From assembly GCA_964393465.1 (NCBI GenBank), contig CAYMTT010000014.1, positions 1 to 19,280 on the forward strand: 19,280 nt of DNA. Reading direction: 5' to 3'. The position numbers and the translations under genes are program-made. Shown here one piece after another: positions 1-6,394 of this stretch. The notes below the pieces were generated by a model. It searched no databases and was not told the DNA's origin. It worked only from the letters and a program-made list of their open reading frames with translations. This stretch comes from CAYMTT01 sp964393465. GTDB lineage: Bacteria > Patescibacteriota > Minisyncoccia > Minisyncoccales > MHMH01. Positions within the stretch are counted from its first letter, which is position 1, and each line of letters opens with the position of its first letter.

Positions 1-1
1 G

Positions 2-703
2 GCCATTGACGAAGCTATACTTACAGCGCGAATAAAAGGTAAAGTCCCAAATACTTTACGCTTTTTTACTTGGAAACCGCCCTGCGTAACAATCGGCTTT
101 TTCCAAAATTTAGAAGATGAAGTCAATCTTATAAAAACTCGGTCTATGGGCATAGACGTAGTTAGAAGATATACGGGCGGGGGCGCGGTTTTGCATGAAC
201 ATGAATTAACTTATTCTCTAACCATTTCGGAAAAAGATGTTTCTTCTGACATAGTTGAATCTTATAAAGATATCTGTGGCGGAATAATCGAAGCCTTGCT
301 TTCTCTCGGTATAAAAGCGGAATTCAAACCCATAAATGATATTATTGTGGGTGATAAAAAAATATCAGGCAATGCCCAAACCAGAAAGTCGGGCGTGGTT
401 TTACAGCATGGCACAATGCTTTTGGATTTGGATATTGAAAAAATGTTTTCCGTGTTAAAAGTCTCTGACGAAAAAATTAAGGATAAAATGATAAAAATGG
501 CCAAAGAGCGAGTAACTTCGTTAAAAAACGAATTGGGAAAAAATATTGCGAATAAGGAGATAGAAGAGGCGCTTATTTATGGATTTGAAAAAATGTTTAA
601 TATAAAAACTGAAGTTGGAGAACTAACTTCCGAGGAATTAAAGCATGCTGAAAAATTATATAAAGAAAAATACACAAACGATAAATGGAATAATTGGCGA
701 TAA
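2..703 (+). CDS. lplA: Lipoate-protein ligase A, catalytic domain (5' truncated)
   Basis: Activates lipoate (or a related acyl group) with ATP and transfers it to a lysine of 2-oxoacid dehydrogenase E2 subunits or glycine-cleavage H protein, in the cytoplasm. The frame is open from base 2 to a TAA at 701-703 and begins with AIDEAIL, the usual N-terminal motif, so probably only about 10-20 residues are missing at the window edge. Family hallmarks are visible: the lipoate loop RRYTGGGAVLHEHELTYS (from about base 164), and NDIIVGDKKISGNAQ containing the expected catalytic lysine, followed by QHGTMLLD. An internal ATG at 146 falls after conserved sequence and is not the start. The C-terminal accessory domain is not in this polypeptide but encoded by the next gene, one base downstream. 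Codon use is AT-rich compared with the pilus genes. Confidence 0.9.
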   Translation, partial: AIDEAILTARIKGKVPNTLRFFTWKPPCVTIGFFQNLEDEVNLIKTRSMGIDVVRRYTGGGAVLHEHELTYSLTISEKDVSSDIVESYKDICGGIIEALLSLGIKAEFKPINDIIVGDKKISGNAQTRKSGVVLQHGTMLLDLDIEKMFSVLKVSDEKIKDKMIKMAKERVTSLKNELGKNIANKEIEEALIYGFEKMFNIKTEVGELTSEELKHAEKLYKEKYTNDKWNNWR

Positions 704-704
704 T

Positions 705-974
705 ATGAAAAAAATAATTTACAAAGCGCCTAACGGAAAATTGTTGCGCCTGCAATTTGATGCGGAAGATGATGTTATAAGAAATATAAAAATTGCCGGC
801 GATTTTTATATTCACCCGGAGAAAGCAATTTTAGATATTGAACAATTTTTAGTCGGGAAAAAAATTAATGATATAGAAAGCATATTGGAAAAATTTTTAT
901 TAAACAACAATATAATTATAATAGGATTCAAACCGACTGATATTTTTAATGCTCTGTCAAGTAATAAAAAATAA
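705..974 (+). CDS. Lipoate-protein ligase C-terminal (LplB-like) domain protein
   Basis: An 89-residue protein starting one base after the lplA stop, so almost certainly co-translated with it. It has the pattern of the LplA C-terminal domain: KKIIYKAPNGKLLRLQFD at the start, then the IKIAGDFYIHPEKAILDIE motif and VGKKINDIE. In E. coli this domain is fused to the catalytic domain. In Thermoplasma acidophilum it is a separate subunit (LplB) required for the adenylation step. Here the separate-subunit arrangement appears in what looks like a bacterial genome. An alternative upstream start at 645 would lie inside lplA and add residues outside the family pattern, so ATG 705 is preferred. No strong Shine-Dalgarno is seen, consistent with coupling to lplA. 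Confidence 0.8.
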   Translation: MKKIIYKAPNGKLLRLQFDAEDDVIRNIKIAGDFYIHPEKAILDIEQFLVGKKINDIESILEKFLLNNNIIIIGFKPTDIFNALSSNKK

Positions 975-1501
975 AATAGCCACAACCTTTTTAAAACTAA
1001 GTACGCCTGTTGGTCGCATTTAATCGGAGGTATATTGATGTTGATTATTGGTTCGCTGCTAATATTCAAGCCCAGCTGGTTAATGTTTGGTTAATAAAGT
1101 AATCTATTTTTGTATTGATATTTTTTTATCATGAATTTATTAAAAATTTTAGAGAGTTCCATTTCGGGTAGGGTGGGGGCAAAGGCAAAAAGGTTTATTT
1201 GTCTTCCGCTTGGGCGAACACTCCAAGTAATTATTTTGAAAACGAGAAATTGAAAATTGCCCAAGCGGAAAGAGCACTTGCCATTGTTTTTCTAAAAGAA
1301 GCCAACCAAGCCGAAAAATGCGCTCAACAGGAAAATCCCGAAAGGATCCGGGATTTTTTCAAAAAGATTGGTTCGAACTTCTATATTGCCAAGCGCGCGC
1401 TGGCGTGCGATTTCAAAAATGCCTTCAAAATAACGGAAAAATACCATGCCGAGGCGCTTTGCGCCGAGGCAACACCTTATGATTTCGCAAAAAGTGAAAA
1501 T
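975..1501. other. AT-rich region with only weak ORFs, abutting a tRNA 3' end
   Basis: About 530 bases between the lipoate ligase genes and the minus-strand tRNA-Ser. I see no convincing intrinsic terminator after the lplB-like gene. Contents: an 18-codon ORF with a Shine-Dalgarno (1038-1094), an ATG ORF from 1131 that stops near 1254, and a longer open frame from about 1172 that only closes inside the tRNA. The 1131 frame and the 1172 frame overlap and could be one gene broken by a frameshift. The stretch looks like decayed sequence or the edge of an inserted segment. Confidence 0.4.
1038..1094 (+). CDS. Possible 18-residue hydrophobic peptide
   Basis: A short ORF, MLIIGSLLIFKPSWLMFG, with CGGAGG at 1025-1030 placed 7 bases before ATG 1038. 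The hydrophobic run followed by KPSW looks like the start of a small membrane protein that ends early at TAA 1092-1094. It may be a remnant of a truncated membrane-protein gene, a genuine micropeptide, or chance. The Shine-Dalgarno is the main support; no family is recognised. Confidence 0.22.
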   Translation: MLIIGSLLIFKPSWLMFG

Positions 1502-1505
1502 TGGC
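1172..1505 (+). pseudogene. Unrecognised helical ORF fragment without a good start
   Basis: The frame is open from 1172 (after a TAG at 1169-1171) and reads a plausible mostly helical protein containing VYLSSAWANTPSNYF, EKLKIAQAERALAIVFLKEA and KKIGSNFYIAKRALACDF. There is no ATG; the only reasonable start is TTG 1199, with no Shine-Dalgarno. An ATG frame beginning at 1131 runs into this one in another phase, which would fit a frameshifted gene. The end of the frame (to 1558) is antisense tRNA and cannot be native coding sequence, so the 3' end given here is arbitrary. I do not recognise a family. It may be a decayed gene or a fragment cut by insertion near the tRNA. Confidence 0.3.
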
Positions 1506-1594
1506 GGAGAGGGTGGGATTCGAACCCACGAAGGGGTTTTACCCCCTTAGCACATTAGCAGTGTGCCGCACTAGACCAACTATGCGACCTCTCC
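1502..1594 (-). tRNA. tRNA-Ser(GCU)
   Basis: On the minus strand the acceptor arms GGAGAGG (1594-1588) and CCTCTCC (1512-1506) pair fully, followed by discriminator G and an encoded CCA (1504-1502). The T arm contains GGTTCGAATCC-type sequence. The anticodon loop reads CTGCTAA with anticodon GCT at 1559-1557, decoding AGC/AGU. A long variable arm (AGGGGGT...ACCCCTT) confirms a class II serine tRNA. Its 3' end faces the AT-rich region on the left. Confidence 0.95.
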
Positions 1595-1624
1595 CTCTTT
1601 CAGGATAACTTATTTTTTCAATAT

Positions 1625-1653
1625 ATGGTAGCAGCAAAAAGCCAGAGAGTCAA
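1625..1653 (-). promoter_or_regulatory. Candidate promoter of tRNA-Ser(GCU)
   Basis: On the minus strand TTGACT (1653-1648) is followed after 17 bases by TACCAT (1630-1625), four of six matches to a -10 element. Predicted transcription would begin near 1618, about 24 bases before the mature tRNA. It lies back to back with the candidate promoter of the M24 peptidase. Confidence 0.4.
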
Positions 1654-1656
1654 TCG

Positions 1657-1685
1657 TTGGCAAAAAAAGCTTTTTCTGTTAGCAT
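1657..1685 (+). promoter_or_regulatory. Candidate promoter of the M24 peptidase gene
   Basis: TTGGCA (1657-1662), a 17-base spacer and TAGCAT (1680-1685) form a sigma70-like pair. The predicted start near 1692 leaves about 30 bases of leader containing the strong Shine-Dalgarno at 1708-1715. The -10 match is only four of six. Confidence 0.4.
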
Positions 1686-1721
1686 GGCTTTGCTCATTGA
1701 AAAACAAAAAGGAGGCGTGTC

Positions 1722-2837
1722 TTGAGAGGGAAGAGAGCGGCCCTGCTGGTTGCAGACAGTCAGAAAAACTCCAATATGTACTACGCTGCTGGTTTTTTGG
1801 CTTCAGATCCTTTTATTTTTGTCAGGACTTTCAAGGAAAGCTTTATTTTCGTCCCCGATCTGGAGTTGGAAAGAGCTAAAAAAGAAGCCGGAGCCGGCAA
1901 AGTGGAGCGCCTTTCCCCTTACCTTGAAAGGGCAAAGTCCGTGGAAGCGGCCCTTTCTCGGATTTTAAAAAACCTGGGGATTTCCTTTGTCGTGGTTCCC
2001 GCAGACTTTCCCTTTTCTTTGGGCAGAGCCCTGGAAAGGGAAGGCTTCTGGGTGAAAACCAGGCAGGATCCCTTTTTTAAGGGAAGGGCGGTAAAAACCA
2101 GAAAAGAAATAGAAAAGATATCCCAAGTTCAAGTTAAGGTCGAAGAAGTCCTTTGGCTTGTGGCAAAAGAACTCAAAAAGAGCAGGATCAAAGATGGTTT
2201 TCTTTACGACAGAAAAGGGGAGTTTCTCACTTCCGAAAGAATCAGAAAGATTATCGGCCTCGAACTTATGGCCAGGGGCTGTCTTTGCCAGGAAGACACC
2301 ATAGTGGCCTGCGGGGAGCAGGCCTGCCAGCCACATTGCTTGGGATCCGGGCCATTGAAAGCCGATTCTGCAATCGTCGTTGACGTTTCCCCGAGATCCT
2401 TAGAGACGATGTATTGGACAGACATAACCCGGACCTTTGTCAAGGGTAGAGCTTCTCTGGACTTGAAAAGGCTCTATATGACCGTTCTCGAAGGCCAGAA
2501 TAAAGCTCTGGCCATGGTCAAGCAGGGCCGGGATTCTTTGAAGATTGATGCGAGAGTGAGGAAGCTTTTCGAGCGCGCGGGATACAAGACCGAAAAGGTC
2601 GAAGACAGGATGCAGGGATTTTTTCACGGACTCGGCCACGGAGTCGGTTTGGATATTCACGAAGAACCTTTTTTGAGCAAGGAAAGCCTGATTCTTAAAG
2701 CCGGAAACGTTATCACTTTGGAACCGGGCCTCTATTATCCCCATCTGGGAGGAGTAAGAATAGAAGATACCGTGGCAGTCACCGAGAAGGGCTGTCTCAA
2801 TCTGGCTTCTTTCCCCAAAGAGTTGATGGAACTTTGA
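1722..2837 (+). CDS. M24-family Xaa-Pro aminopeptidase / Xaa-Pro dipeptidase
   Basis: A 371-residue cytoplasmic metallopeptidase that removes an N-terminal residue preceding proline from peptides. The N-terminal creatinase-like domain spans roughly residues 1-125 and the pita-bread catalytic domain 130-371. All five metal ligands expected for M24B can be placed: D221 (VVDVSP), D234 (TDITRTF), H306 (HGLGHGVGLDIHE), E334 (TLEPGLYY) and E348 (VRIEDTVAVT). The start is a TTG at 1722, chosen because AAAGGAGG (1708-1715) sits six bases upstream and the frame has no better initiator before conserved sequence. The gene stands alone between two serine tRNA genes and ends at an intrinsic terminator. 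It could be annotated pepP or pepQ; the exact substrate class cannot be read from sequence. Confidence 0.92.
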   Translation: MRGKRAALLVADSQKNSNMYYAAGFLASDPFIFVRTFKESFIFVPDLELERAKKEAGAGKVERLSPYLERAKSVEAALSRILKNLGISFVVVPADFPFSLGRALEREGFWVKTRQDPFFKGRAVKTRKEIEKISQVQVKVEEVLWLVAKELKKSRIKDGFLYDRKGEFLTSERIRKIIGLELMARGCLCQEDTIVACGEQACQPHCLGSGPLKADSAIVVDVSPRSLETMYWTDITRTFVKGRASLDLKRLYMTVLEGQNKALAMVKQGRDSLKIDARVRKLFERAGYKTEKVEDRMQGFFHGLGHGVGLDIHEEPFLSKESLILKAGNVITLEPGLYYPHLGGVRIEDTVAVTEKGCLNLASFPKELMEL

Positions 2838-2843
2838 ATCAAA

Positions 2844-2869
2844 GGCCCCGATTATTCGGGGTCTTTTTT
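2844..2869 (+). terminator. Intrinsic terminator after the M24 peptidase
   Basis: CCCCGA (2846-2851) pairs with TCGGGG (2856-2861), extended by G-T and G-C pairs outside, and followed by six T at 2864-2869. It begins seven bases after the stop codon. Confidence 0.85.
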
Positions 2870-2870
2870 C

Positions 2871-2899
2871 TGGACAGAAAAGGTTGAAACTGGTATAAT
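2871..2899 (+). promoter_or_regulatory. Promoter of tRNA-Ser(UGA)
   Basis: TGGACA (2871-2876), a 17-base spacer and a perfect TATAAT (2894-2899) preceded by TGG, giving an extended -10. The tRNA begins 12 bases after the -10 element. Confidence 0.75.
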
Positions 2900-2911
2900 T
2901 TTTCAATTGGA

Positions 2912-3001
2912 GGCGGGATGCCGGAGCGGACGAACGGGGCTGTCTTGAAAACAGCTGTGCTCGAAAGGGCACCGTAGGTTCGAATCCTACTCCCGCCGCC
3001 A
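2912..3001 (+). tRNA. tRNA-Ser(UGA)
   Basis: Acceptor arms GGCGGGA (2912-2918) and TCCCGCC (2991-2997) pair fully; discriminator G2998 and an encoded CCA (2999-3001) follow. The anticodon stem GCTGT/ACAGC encloses CTTGAAA, anticodon TGA at 2946-2948, decoding UCN codons. The long variable arm (GTGCTC...GGGCAC) marks it as serine. GGTTCGAATCC forms the T loop. Confidence 0.96.
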
Positions 3002-3051
3002 AATTCCAGAATTCGGATTTTGGTTGGAATTTTGAATAAAATATGTTTTGC

Positions 3052-3079
3052 GCCGGCTTCATTGGAATCCGGCTTTTTT
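3052..3079 (+). terminator. Intrinsic terminator after tRNA-Ser(UGA)
   Basis: GCCGG (3052-3056) pairs with CCGGC (3069-3073), with an inner TTC/GAA stem, followed by TTTTTT at 3074-3079. A weaker AT-rich hairpin (AAATTCCA 3001-3008 with TGGAATTT 3025-3032) sits just after the tRNA and may also aid 3' processing. Confidence 0.75.
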
Positions 3080-3129
3080 ATATCGTAGGTTTAGCTTTTT
3101 CGAGGTCGGGCTTCCCTTAATTACCGATA

Positions 3130-3157
3130 TTGACAGTCGGCTTTTTTGTTGTAGAAT
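3130..3157 (+). promoter_or_regulatory. Promoter of the thymidylate-kinase-like gene
   Basis: A perfect TTGACA (3130-3135) is followed after 16 bases by TAGAAT (3152-3157). The predicted start near 3164 leaves a short leader containing AAAAGGAGGT at 3171-3180. Confidence 0.65.
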
Positions 3158-3185
3158 CCATTCAGTACTTAAAAGGAGGTGCGGC

Positions 3186-3752
3186 ATGGCGCTTATAGTC
3201 GCCCTGGAAGGGCTTCCCGGATGCGGCAAGACCACTTTGCTTGAAGCTCTCGGCGGCGACTTGCGCCGGCTGGGATTCAAAACCGAAAAGGCAGATCTTG
3301 ATTCCGCCCGAGACGAGCTCTTGATAAAGATTGCCAAAGAAGGCAGGGTAGAGCATACGGCCAGATTCTTTTTTTTCTGGATGCTTAGGTGCCAACAGAG
3401 CGCGGTTATGCTGGAGATGGCAAAAGACAACGACGTTGTTTTTGCCGATCGGTTCTGGGGCTCCACTCTGGCTTTCGACGTTTACGGAAACGGAGTTTCT
3501 CGCCGATTAGTCGACAAGGCCGCAGAAAGCATCGAGATTTGGCCCGATCTGACCATTTTTTTGAAAGTTCCCTTGGAGTTGGCGCGGCAGAGGAAGAAAG
3601 CCAAGACCATGGGAGACGATGATTTCGCCCACAGGGTTGAAAGAGGGTATTCGGCTTTGGCCCAAGAGTTTTCCTGGGTTAGAGTGGACGCTTCCAGAAG
3701 CTCTGCTAAGGTAAAGGAAAGCTGTCTGGGGATAATCCTTGCCAAGCTTTAA
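3186..3752 (+). CDS. Thymidylate-kinase-like nucleoside monophosphate kinase
   Basis: A 188-residue P-loop kinase, probably phosphorylating dTMP to dTDP with ATP in the cytoplasm. Walker A is GLPGCGKTT (G9-T17). DRFWGST at residues 88-94 matches the DR(Y/F)xxST motif of thymidylate kinases, and RKKAK with a following acidic stretch (136-146) sits where the LID is expected. The protein is slightly shorter than typical Tmk (about 200-210). The ATG at 3186 is chosen over the upstream in-frame possibility at 3048 because AAAAGGAGGT lies five bases before it and the P-loop begins immediately after. The open frame upstream crosses a terminator and a promoter. It is monocistronic with its own promoter and terminator. 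The family is clear; the specificity (dTMP versus another NMP) is inferred. Confidence 0.82.
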   Translation: MALIVALEGLPGCGKTTLLEALGGDLRRLGFKTEKADLDSARDELLIKIAKEGRVEHTARFFFFWMLRCQQSAVMLEMAKDNDVVFADRFWGSTLAFDVYGNGVSRRLVDKAAESIEIWPDLTIFLKVPLELARQRKKAKTMGDDDFAHRVERGYSALAQEFSWVRVDASRSSAKVKESCLGIILAKL

Positions 3753-3755
3753 AAG

Positions 3756-3784
3756 GCCCGGTAAATATTTTTGCCGGGCTTTTT
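3756..3784 (+). terminator. Intrinsic terminator after the kinase gene
   Basis: GCCCGG (3756-3761) pairs with CCGGGC (3774-3779) and is followed by TTTTT (3780-3784). It separates the kinase from the pilus operon. Confidence 0.85.
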
Positions 3785-3835
3785 GTTATGGGGTATAATG
3801 AAAGCGCGGATTGAAGCCGGATCAGAGAAAGGCAG

Positions 3836-3844
3836 TTTTCCACA
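3836..3844 (+). promoter_or_regulatory. DnaA-box-like nonamer upstream of pilM
   Basis: TTTTCCACA fits the degenerate DnaA box TTWTNCACA. The same nonamer occurs at 10421-10429 and 17366-17374, each time in an intergenic promoter region. A role for DnaA is only a hypothesis. Confidence 0.35.
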
Positions 3845-3884
3845 GATTTCCGGCAGTTTTCTCTTATTCATTATCCTTTGAAAA

Positions 3885-3893
3885 TGGTATAAT
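3885..3893 (+). promoter_or_regulatory. Extended -10 promoter of the pil assembly operon
   Basis: TGG followed by a perfect TATAAT (3888-3893) forms an extended -10. The -35 region is weak. ATG 3904 lies ten bases after the -10, so the transcript would start within a few bases of the start codon. Another TATAAT at 3794-3799 may be a second, upstream start. Confidence 0.65.
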
Positions 3894-3903
3894 AAAACTA
3901 GAT

Positions 3904-4986
3904 ATGATTTGGAATCCTTTCAAGACGTCTTCTCAAAATTTTCTGGGAGTGGACATTGGCACATTTGCTGTCAAACTCGCGGAAATGTCTTCTTCGGGCA
4001 ACAGAAATAAGCTGGAAAACTACGGCGAAATACAGGCCGAATCTCTTTATGAGAAGCCTTTCAGGACTTTTGAAAAAAGCACCCTTCATCTTTCCGACCA
4101 GGACATAGTGAGGGCTATTTCGGCTATCGTCGAGGAGGCTGGAATAAAAACAAAGAAGGCCTTTTTTTCCATACCCGACTTTTCCAGTTTTTTTACCACT
4201 TTTACTCTTCCTCCCATGAGCAAGGAGGAGCTTCCCAACGCCATCGAATACGAGTCCCATCAGCATATACCCTTGCCGCGCCAGGAAGTCACTTTGGACT
4301 GGCAGATAATAGGGAAGAAGAAAATGGCCCACGGCCCGGCGGAATTCGAAATCTTATTGGTAGCTGTTCCCAACGAGATAATCCATCAGTACCATGGAAT
4401 TGCCAAGAAATCCGGTTTGGAGCTTCAAGCTTTGGAAGCCGAAGTATTCGGCCTTTCCCGGGCTTTGTTTTCCAGCGGGGAGGATAAAAAGCCGGCCGGC
4501 ATTGTCGATATCGGAGCGAGAAGCACAACCATGAATATAGTCGAGGGGGGAGTTTTAAAGGTTTCCCATAGTTTCGATACTTCGGGCAATGACTTTACCA
4601 AAATGATTTCCGAAAGCCTAAGGACGGGTTACCGGGAAGCGGAAAATTTGAAAAAAGAATACGGCTTGAATTCTTCAGAAAGCACCGACTTGAAAAAACC
4701 CCTTTTACCTTTGGTGGACCTTATAATCAGCGAAATCAAAAAGATAGTCAAAGAATACGCCGGCACCAGCAAAAAAGAAGTCGAAGAGCTGGTTGTGGCC
4801 GGAGGTTCCGCTTTGATGCCCGGCCTTGTCGAGTACCTGTCGGAGGAGCTGAAAATGAACGTGAAAATAGCCAATCCTTTTTCCAGCGTCTATTACCCTC
4901 CGGTTCTGGAGCAAACCTTGCAGGAGATGGGCCCCAGCTATGCGATAGCGGTGGGGACCGCCCTGAGAGGTATAATAACAAGTTAA
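3904..4986 (+). CDS. pilM: Type IV pilus assembly protein PilM
   Basis: A 360-residue actin/FtsA-like ATPase of the T4P inner-membrane platform; it sits on the cytoplasmic face and binds the N-terminal tail of PilN. Actin-fold motifs are visible: phosphate-1 LGVDIGTFAVKLAE (about residues 14-27), phosphate-2 IVDIGARSTTMNIVEGG, and the adenosine motif VVAGGSALMPGLVEYL near residue 300. The start is placed at ATG 3904 (MIWNPFKT...) because family members begin just before the phosphate-1 loop. An in-frame TTG at 3811 would add 31 unrelated residues across the likely promoter. No Shine-Dalgarno is present. It is the first gene of a tight operon with pilN nine bases downstream. Confidence 0.93.
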   Translation: MIWNPFKTSSQNFLGVDIGTFAVKLAEMSSSGNRNKLENYGEIQAESLYEKPFRTFEKSTLHLSDQDIVRAISAIVEEAGIKTKKAFFSIPDFSSFFTTFTLPPMSKEELPNAIEYESHQHIPLPRQEVTLDWQIIGKKKMAHGPAEFEILLVAVPNEIIHQYHGIAKKSGLELQALEAEVFGLSRALFSSGEDKKPAGIVDIGARSTTMNIVEGGVLKVSHSFDTSGNDFTKMISESLRTGYREAENLKKEYGLNSSESTDLKKPLLPLVDLIISEIKKIVKEYAGTSKKEVEELVVAGGSALMPGLVEYLSEELKMNVKIANPFSSVYYPPVLEQTLQEMGPSYAIAVGTALRGIITS

Positions 4987-4995
4987 AAAAATAAA

Positions 4996-5541
4996 ATGGT
5001 GGAAATCATACCAAAGCCGAAAAAAAGAGAATTTCCCTGGTCAAAAGTGACTTTTTATATTTCCATAGCCCTTTTGGCGGCGGTGGCCTCGGCCTATTTC
5101 ATTTTGCACAATATGGAAACCAATCTTTCCAATCATCTTGTCGGTTTGAAAAGCCAGATCGAGCTCTACGGCACTCCCGAGGACAAGGCCATGGAAAAAG
5201 AAGTTTTCAATCAGAAGCAGAATATCGAAAACTTTTCCGTTTTGCTTCAGGACCATGAATATCCCTTGAATTTTTTCTTGTATTTGCAAGAGACAACCCA
5301 TCCGGAAGTGTGGTTTTCTTCTTTCCAGTTCGATTCAGAAAAGCTTTCAGCTTCGCTTTCTGGAAAAACCGTGGATTTTGAAACCATGGACCAGCAACTC
5401 CAGATTTTTAGATCCCAGGAGCTGATTAAAAAAGCGGAATTGAAAGATCCCGCTTTGGGCGAAGAAGGGGGAGCCACCTTTGCTTTGGATTTAATTTTCA
5501 GCCCCGAGATTTTTAAATATTCAACCACCACTTCCCAATGA
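4996..5541 (+). CDS. pilN: PilN-like type IV pilus platform protein
   Basis: A 181-residue bitopic membrane protein: a basic cytoplasmic tail with VEIIPKPKKRE (matching the position of the PilM-binding INLLP motif), one membrane helix at about residues 17-38, then a coiled coil and a small mixed alpha/beta domain outside the membrane. This is the PilN layout, and its place between pilM and pilO supports the call. PilN and PilO dimerise and link the PilM ring to the rest of the machine. There is no Shine-Dalgarno. The stop codon overlaps the pilO start (ATGA at 5538-5541), so the two are translationally coupled. Confidence 0.82.
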   Translation: MVEIIPKPKKREFPWSKVTFYISIALLAAVASAYFILHNMETNLSNHLVGLKSQIELYGTPEDKAMEKEVFNQKQNIENFSVLLQDHEYPLNFFLYLQETTHPEVWFSSFQFDSEKLSASLSGKTVDFETMDQQLQIFRSQELIKKAELKDPALGEEGGATFALDLIFSPEIFKYSTTTSQ

Positions 5542-6110
5542 AAAAATTCTATCTAAGCGTCATATTAACCTTAATCGCCGTGGGCTTTGGCGTCCTGCTG
5601 GTTTTTCCCACGTATCAGAACTGGAAAAGCTTGAAATCCCAGATTAAAATGAGCGAAGCCGAGCTTGAATCCAAGAAAGAGTATTTTTCCGAGGTGGAAA
5701 AAGCCCATCAAAAAATTACGGAAAATCAGGAGGCTCTCGACGAAATCTCCAAAGCTTTGCCCGATCCCCAGTCGGTCCCTGCGCTCTTTGACCATATACA
5801 CGAAATGGCCAAGGAAACCGGAATGCTTCTGGAAGGCATCAGCTTGGAGAGCGTAAAGGCGGTGACCGATTCCGCTCAATCTGCAAACCAGGAAGAGCAA
5901 AAGCAGAGTTCCGGCCGATTGGAAGGAGGAGTCAAAGAAACCAGCATGGGCCTTGAAGCCAAGGGAAGCTATTCTTCGCTGAAAAACTTTCTGGCTGCCG
6001 CTTCCAAATCCTTCAGAATGATAGAGGTCAGTAAAATTTCTTTTGAAAAACCCGAGGAAGGGGAGGAATCTTTCTCTTTCCAAATAAAGCTTAAAACTTA
6101 CAGCTACTAA
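5538..6110 (+). CDS. pilO: PilO-like type IV pilus platform protein
   Basis: A 190-residue protein with a short cytoplasmic N-terminus, a membrane helix at about residues 5-25, a predicted coiled coil (about 28-75, rich in E/K/L heptads) and a C-terminal ferredoxin-like domain from about 75. A Gln/Ser-rich linker (about residues 112-135) interrupts it. This is the standard PilO design; sequence identity in this family is low, so the assignment rests on architecture and on its position after pilN with a four-base overlap. Acts with PilN as the heterodimeric scaffold across the membrane. The next gene follows after one base. Confidence 0.8.
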   Translation: MKKFYLSVILTLIAVGFGVLLVFPTYQNWKSLKSQIKMSEAELESKKEYFSEVEKAHQKITENQEALDEISKALPDPQSVPALFDHIHEMAKETGMLLEGISLESVKAVTDSAQSANQEEQKQSSGRLEGGVKETSMGLEAKGSYSSLKNFLAAASKSFRMIEVSKISFEKPEEGEESFSFQIKLKTYSY

Positions 6111-6111
6111 T

Positions 6112-6393
6112 ATGGCCATAACCTTTACGGAACAAAAAAAGCGCCAGAGGTACTTGATAGTATTTTTGGCTTTTACCATTACGGCCGCTATCTTTGTTTT
6201 CTGGTGGGGGTTTTTCAGGGAGAAAGAGCCCTCTACCGTCGTTCCCGAAATTCCCGTCGTTTACCCCAAGCAGGAGATAAAGATAGACTGGGATCTTTTG
6301 GAAGATGATCGGTTCGAAAGCTTCCAGACTTTCCCGGAAATCCCGGTTTTCGAAGGAGATGCGGGCCGGGACAATCCTTTCTTGCCATATTGA
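6112..6393 (+). CDS. Small single-pass membrane protein, possibly PilP-like
   Basis: A 93-residue protein with a basic N-terminus, one membrane helix at about residues 13-34 (ending in FWWGFF), a proline-rich linker and a C-terminal GRDNPFLPY. In proteobacterial operons the gene after pilO is pilP, an inner-membrane lipoprotein with a (R)DPF-type motif in its linker that bridges to the secretin. Here the lipobox and the beta-sandwich domain are missing, and no secretin gene follows. I therefore call it a PilP-position protein reduced to anchor plus linker. It lies one base from both pilO and pilB, so it belongs to the operon. Function beyond membership of the pilus platform cannot be read from sequence. 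Confidence 0.6.
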   Translation: MAITFTEQKKRQRYLIVFLAFTITAAIFVFWWGFFREKEPSTVVPEIPVVYPKQEIKIDWDLLEDDRFESFQTFPEIPVFEGDAGRDNPFLPY

Positions 6394-6394
6394 T

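Noticed and set aside
1506..1558. Protein end reading RGWDSNPRRGFTPLAH in the plus-strand frame from 1199
   Set aside because: This is the well-known mistranslation of the antisense strand of a tRNA-Ser gene; the tRNA at 1502-1594 explains it.
2400..3062. 220-codon minus-strand ORF containing GVGFEPTVPFRAQ
   Set aside because: The recognisable part is antisense of tRNA-Ser(UGA), and the rest is a shadow of the M24 peptidase gene and its terminator.
3122..3146. Hairpin CCGA...TCGG plus T-run before the kinase as a terminator or attenuator
   Set aside because: The stem is only four pairs with a nine-base loop, and the loop is the -35 element of the kinase promoter; chance is a better explanation.
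3048..3185. Upstream extension of the kinase gene
   Set aside because: It crosses an intrinsic terminator and a TTGACA/TAGAAT promoter, while ATG 3186 has a strong Shine-Dalgarno and the P-loop follows at once.
3811..3903. 31-residue N-terminal extension of PilM from TTG 3811
   Set aside because: PilM proteins begin close to the phosphate-1 loop; the extension overlaps the TATAAT at 3888 and the DnaA-like nonamer.
6305..6394. 30-residue N-terminal extension of PilB
   Set aside because: It overlaps the PilP-position gene out of frame, and ATG 6395 gives a normal PilB N-terminus directly after the preceding stop.
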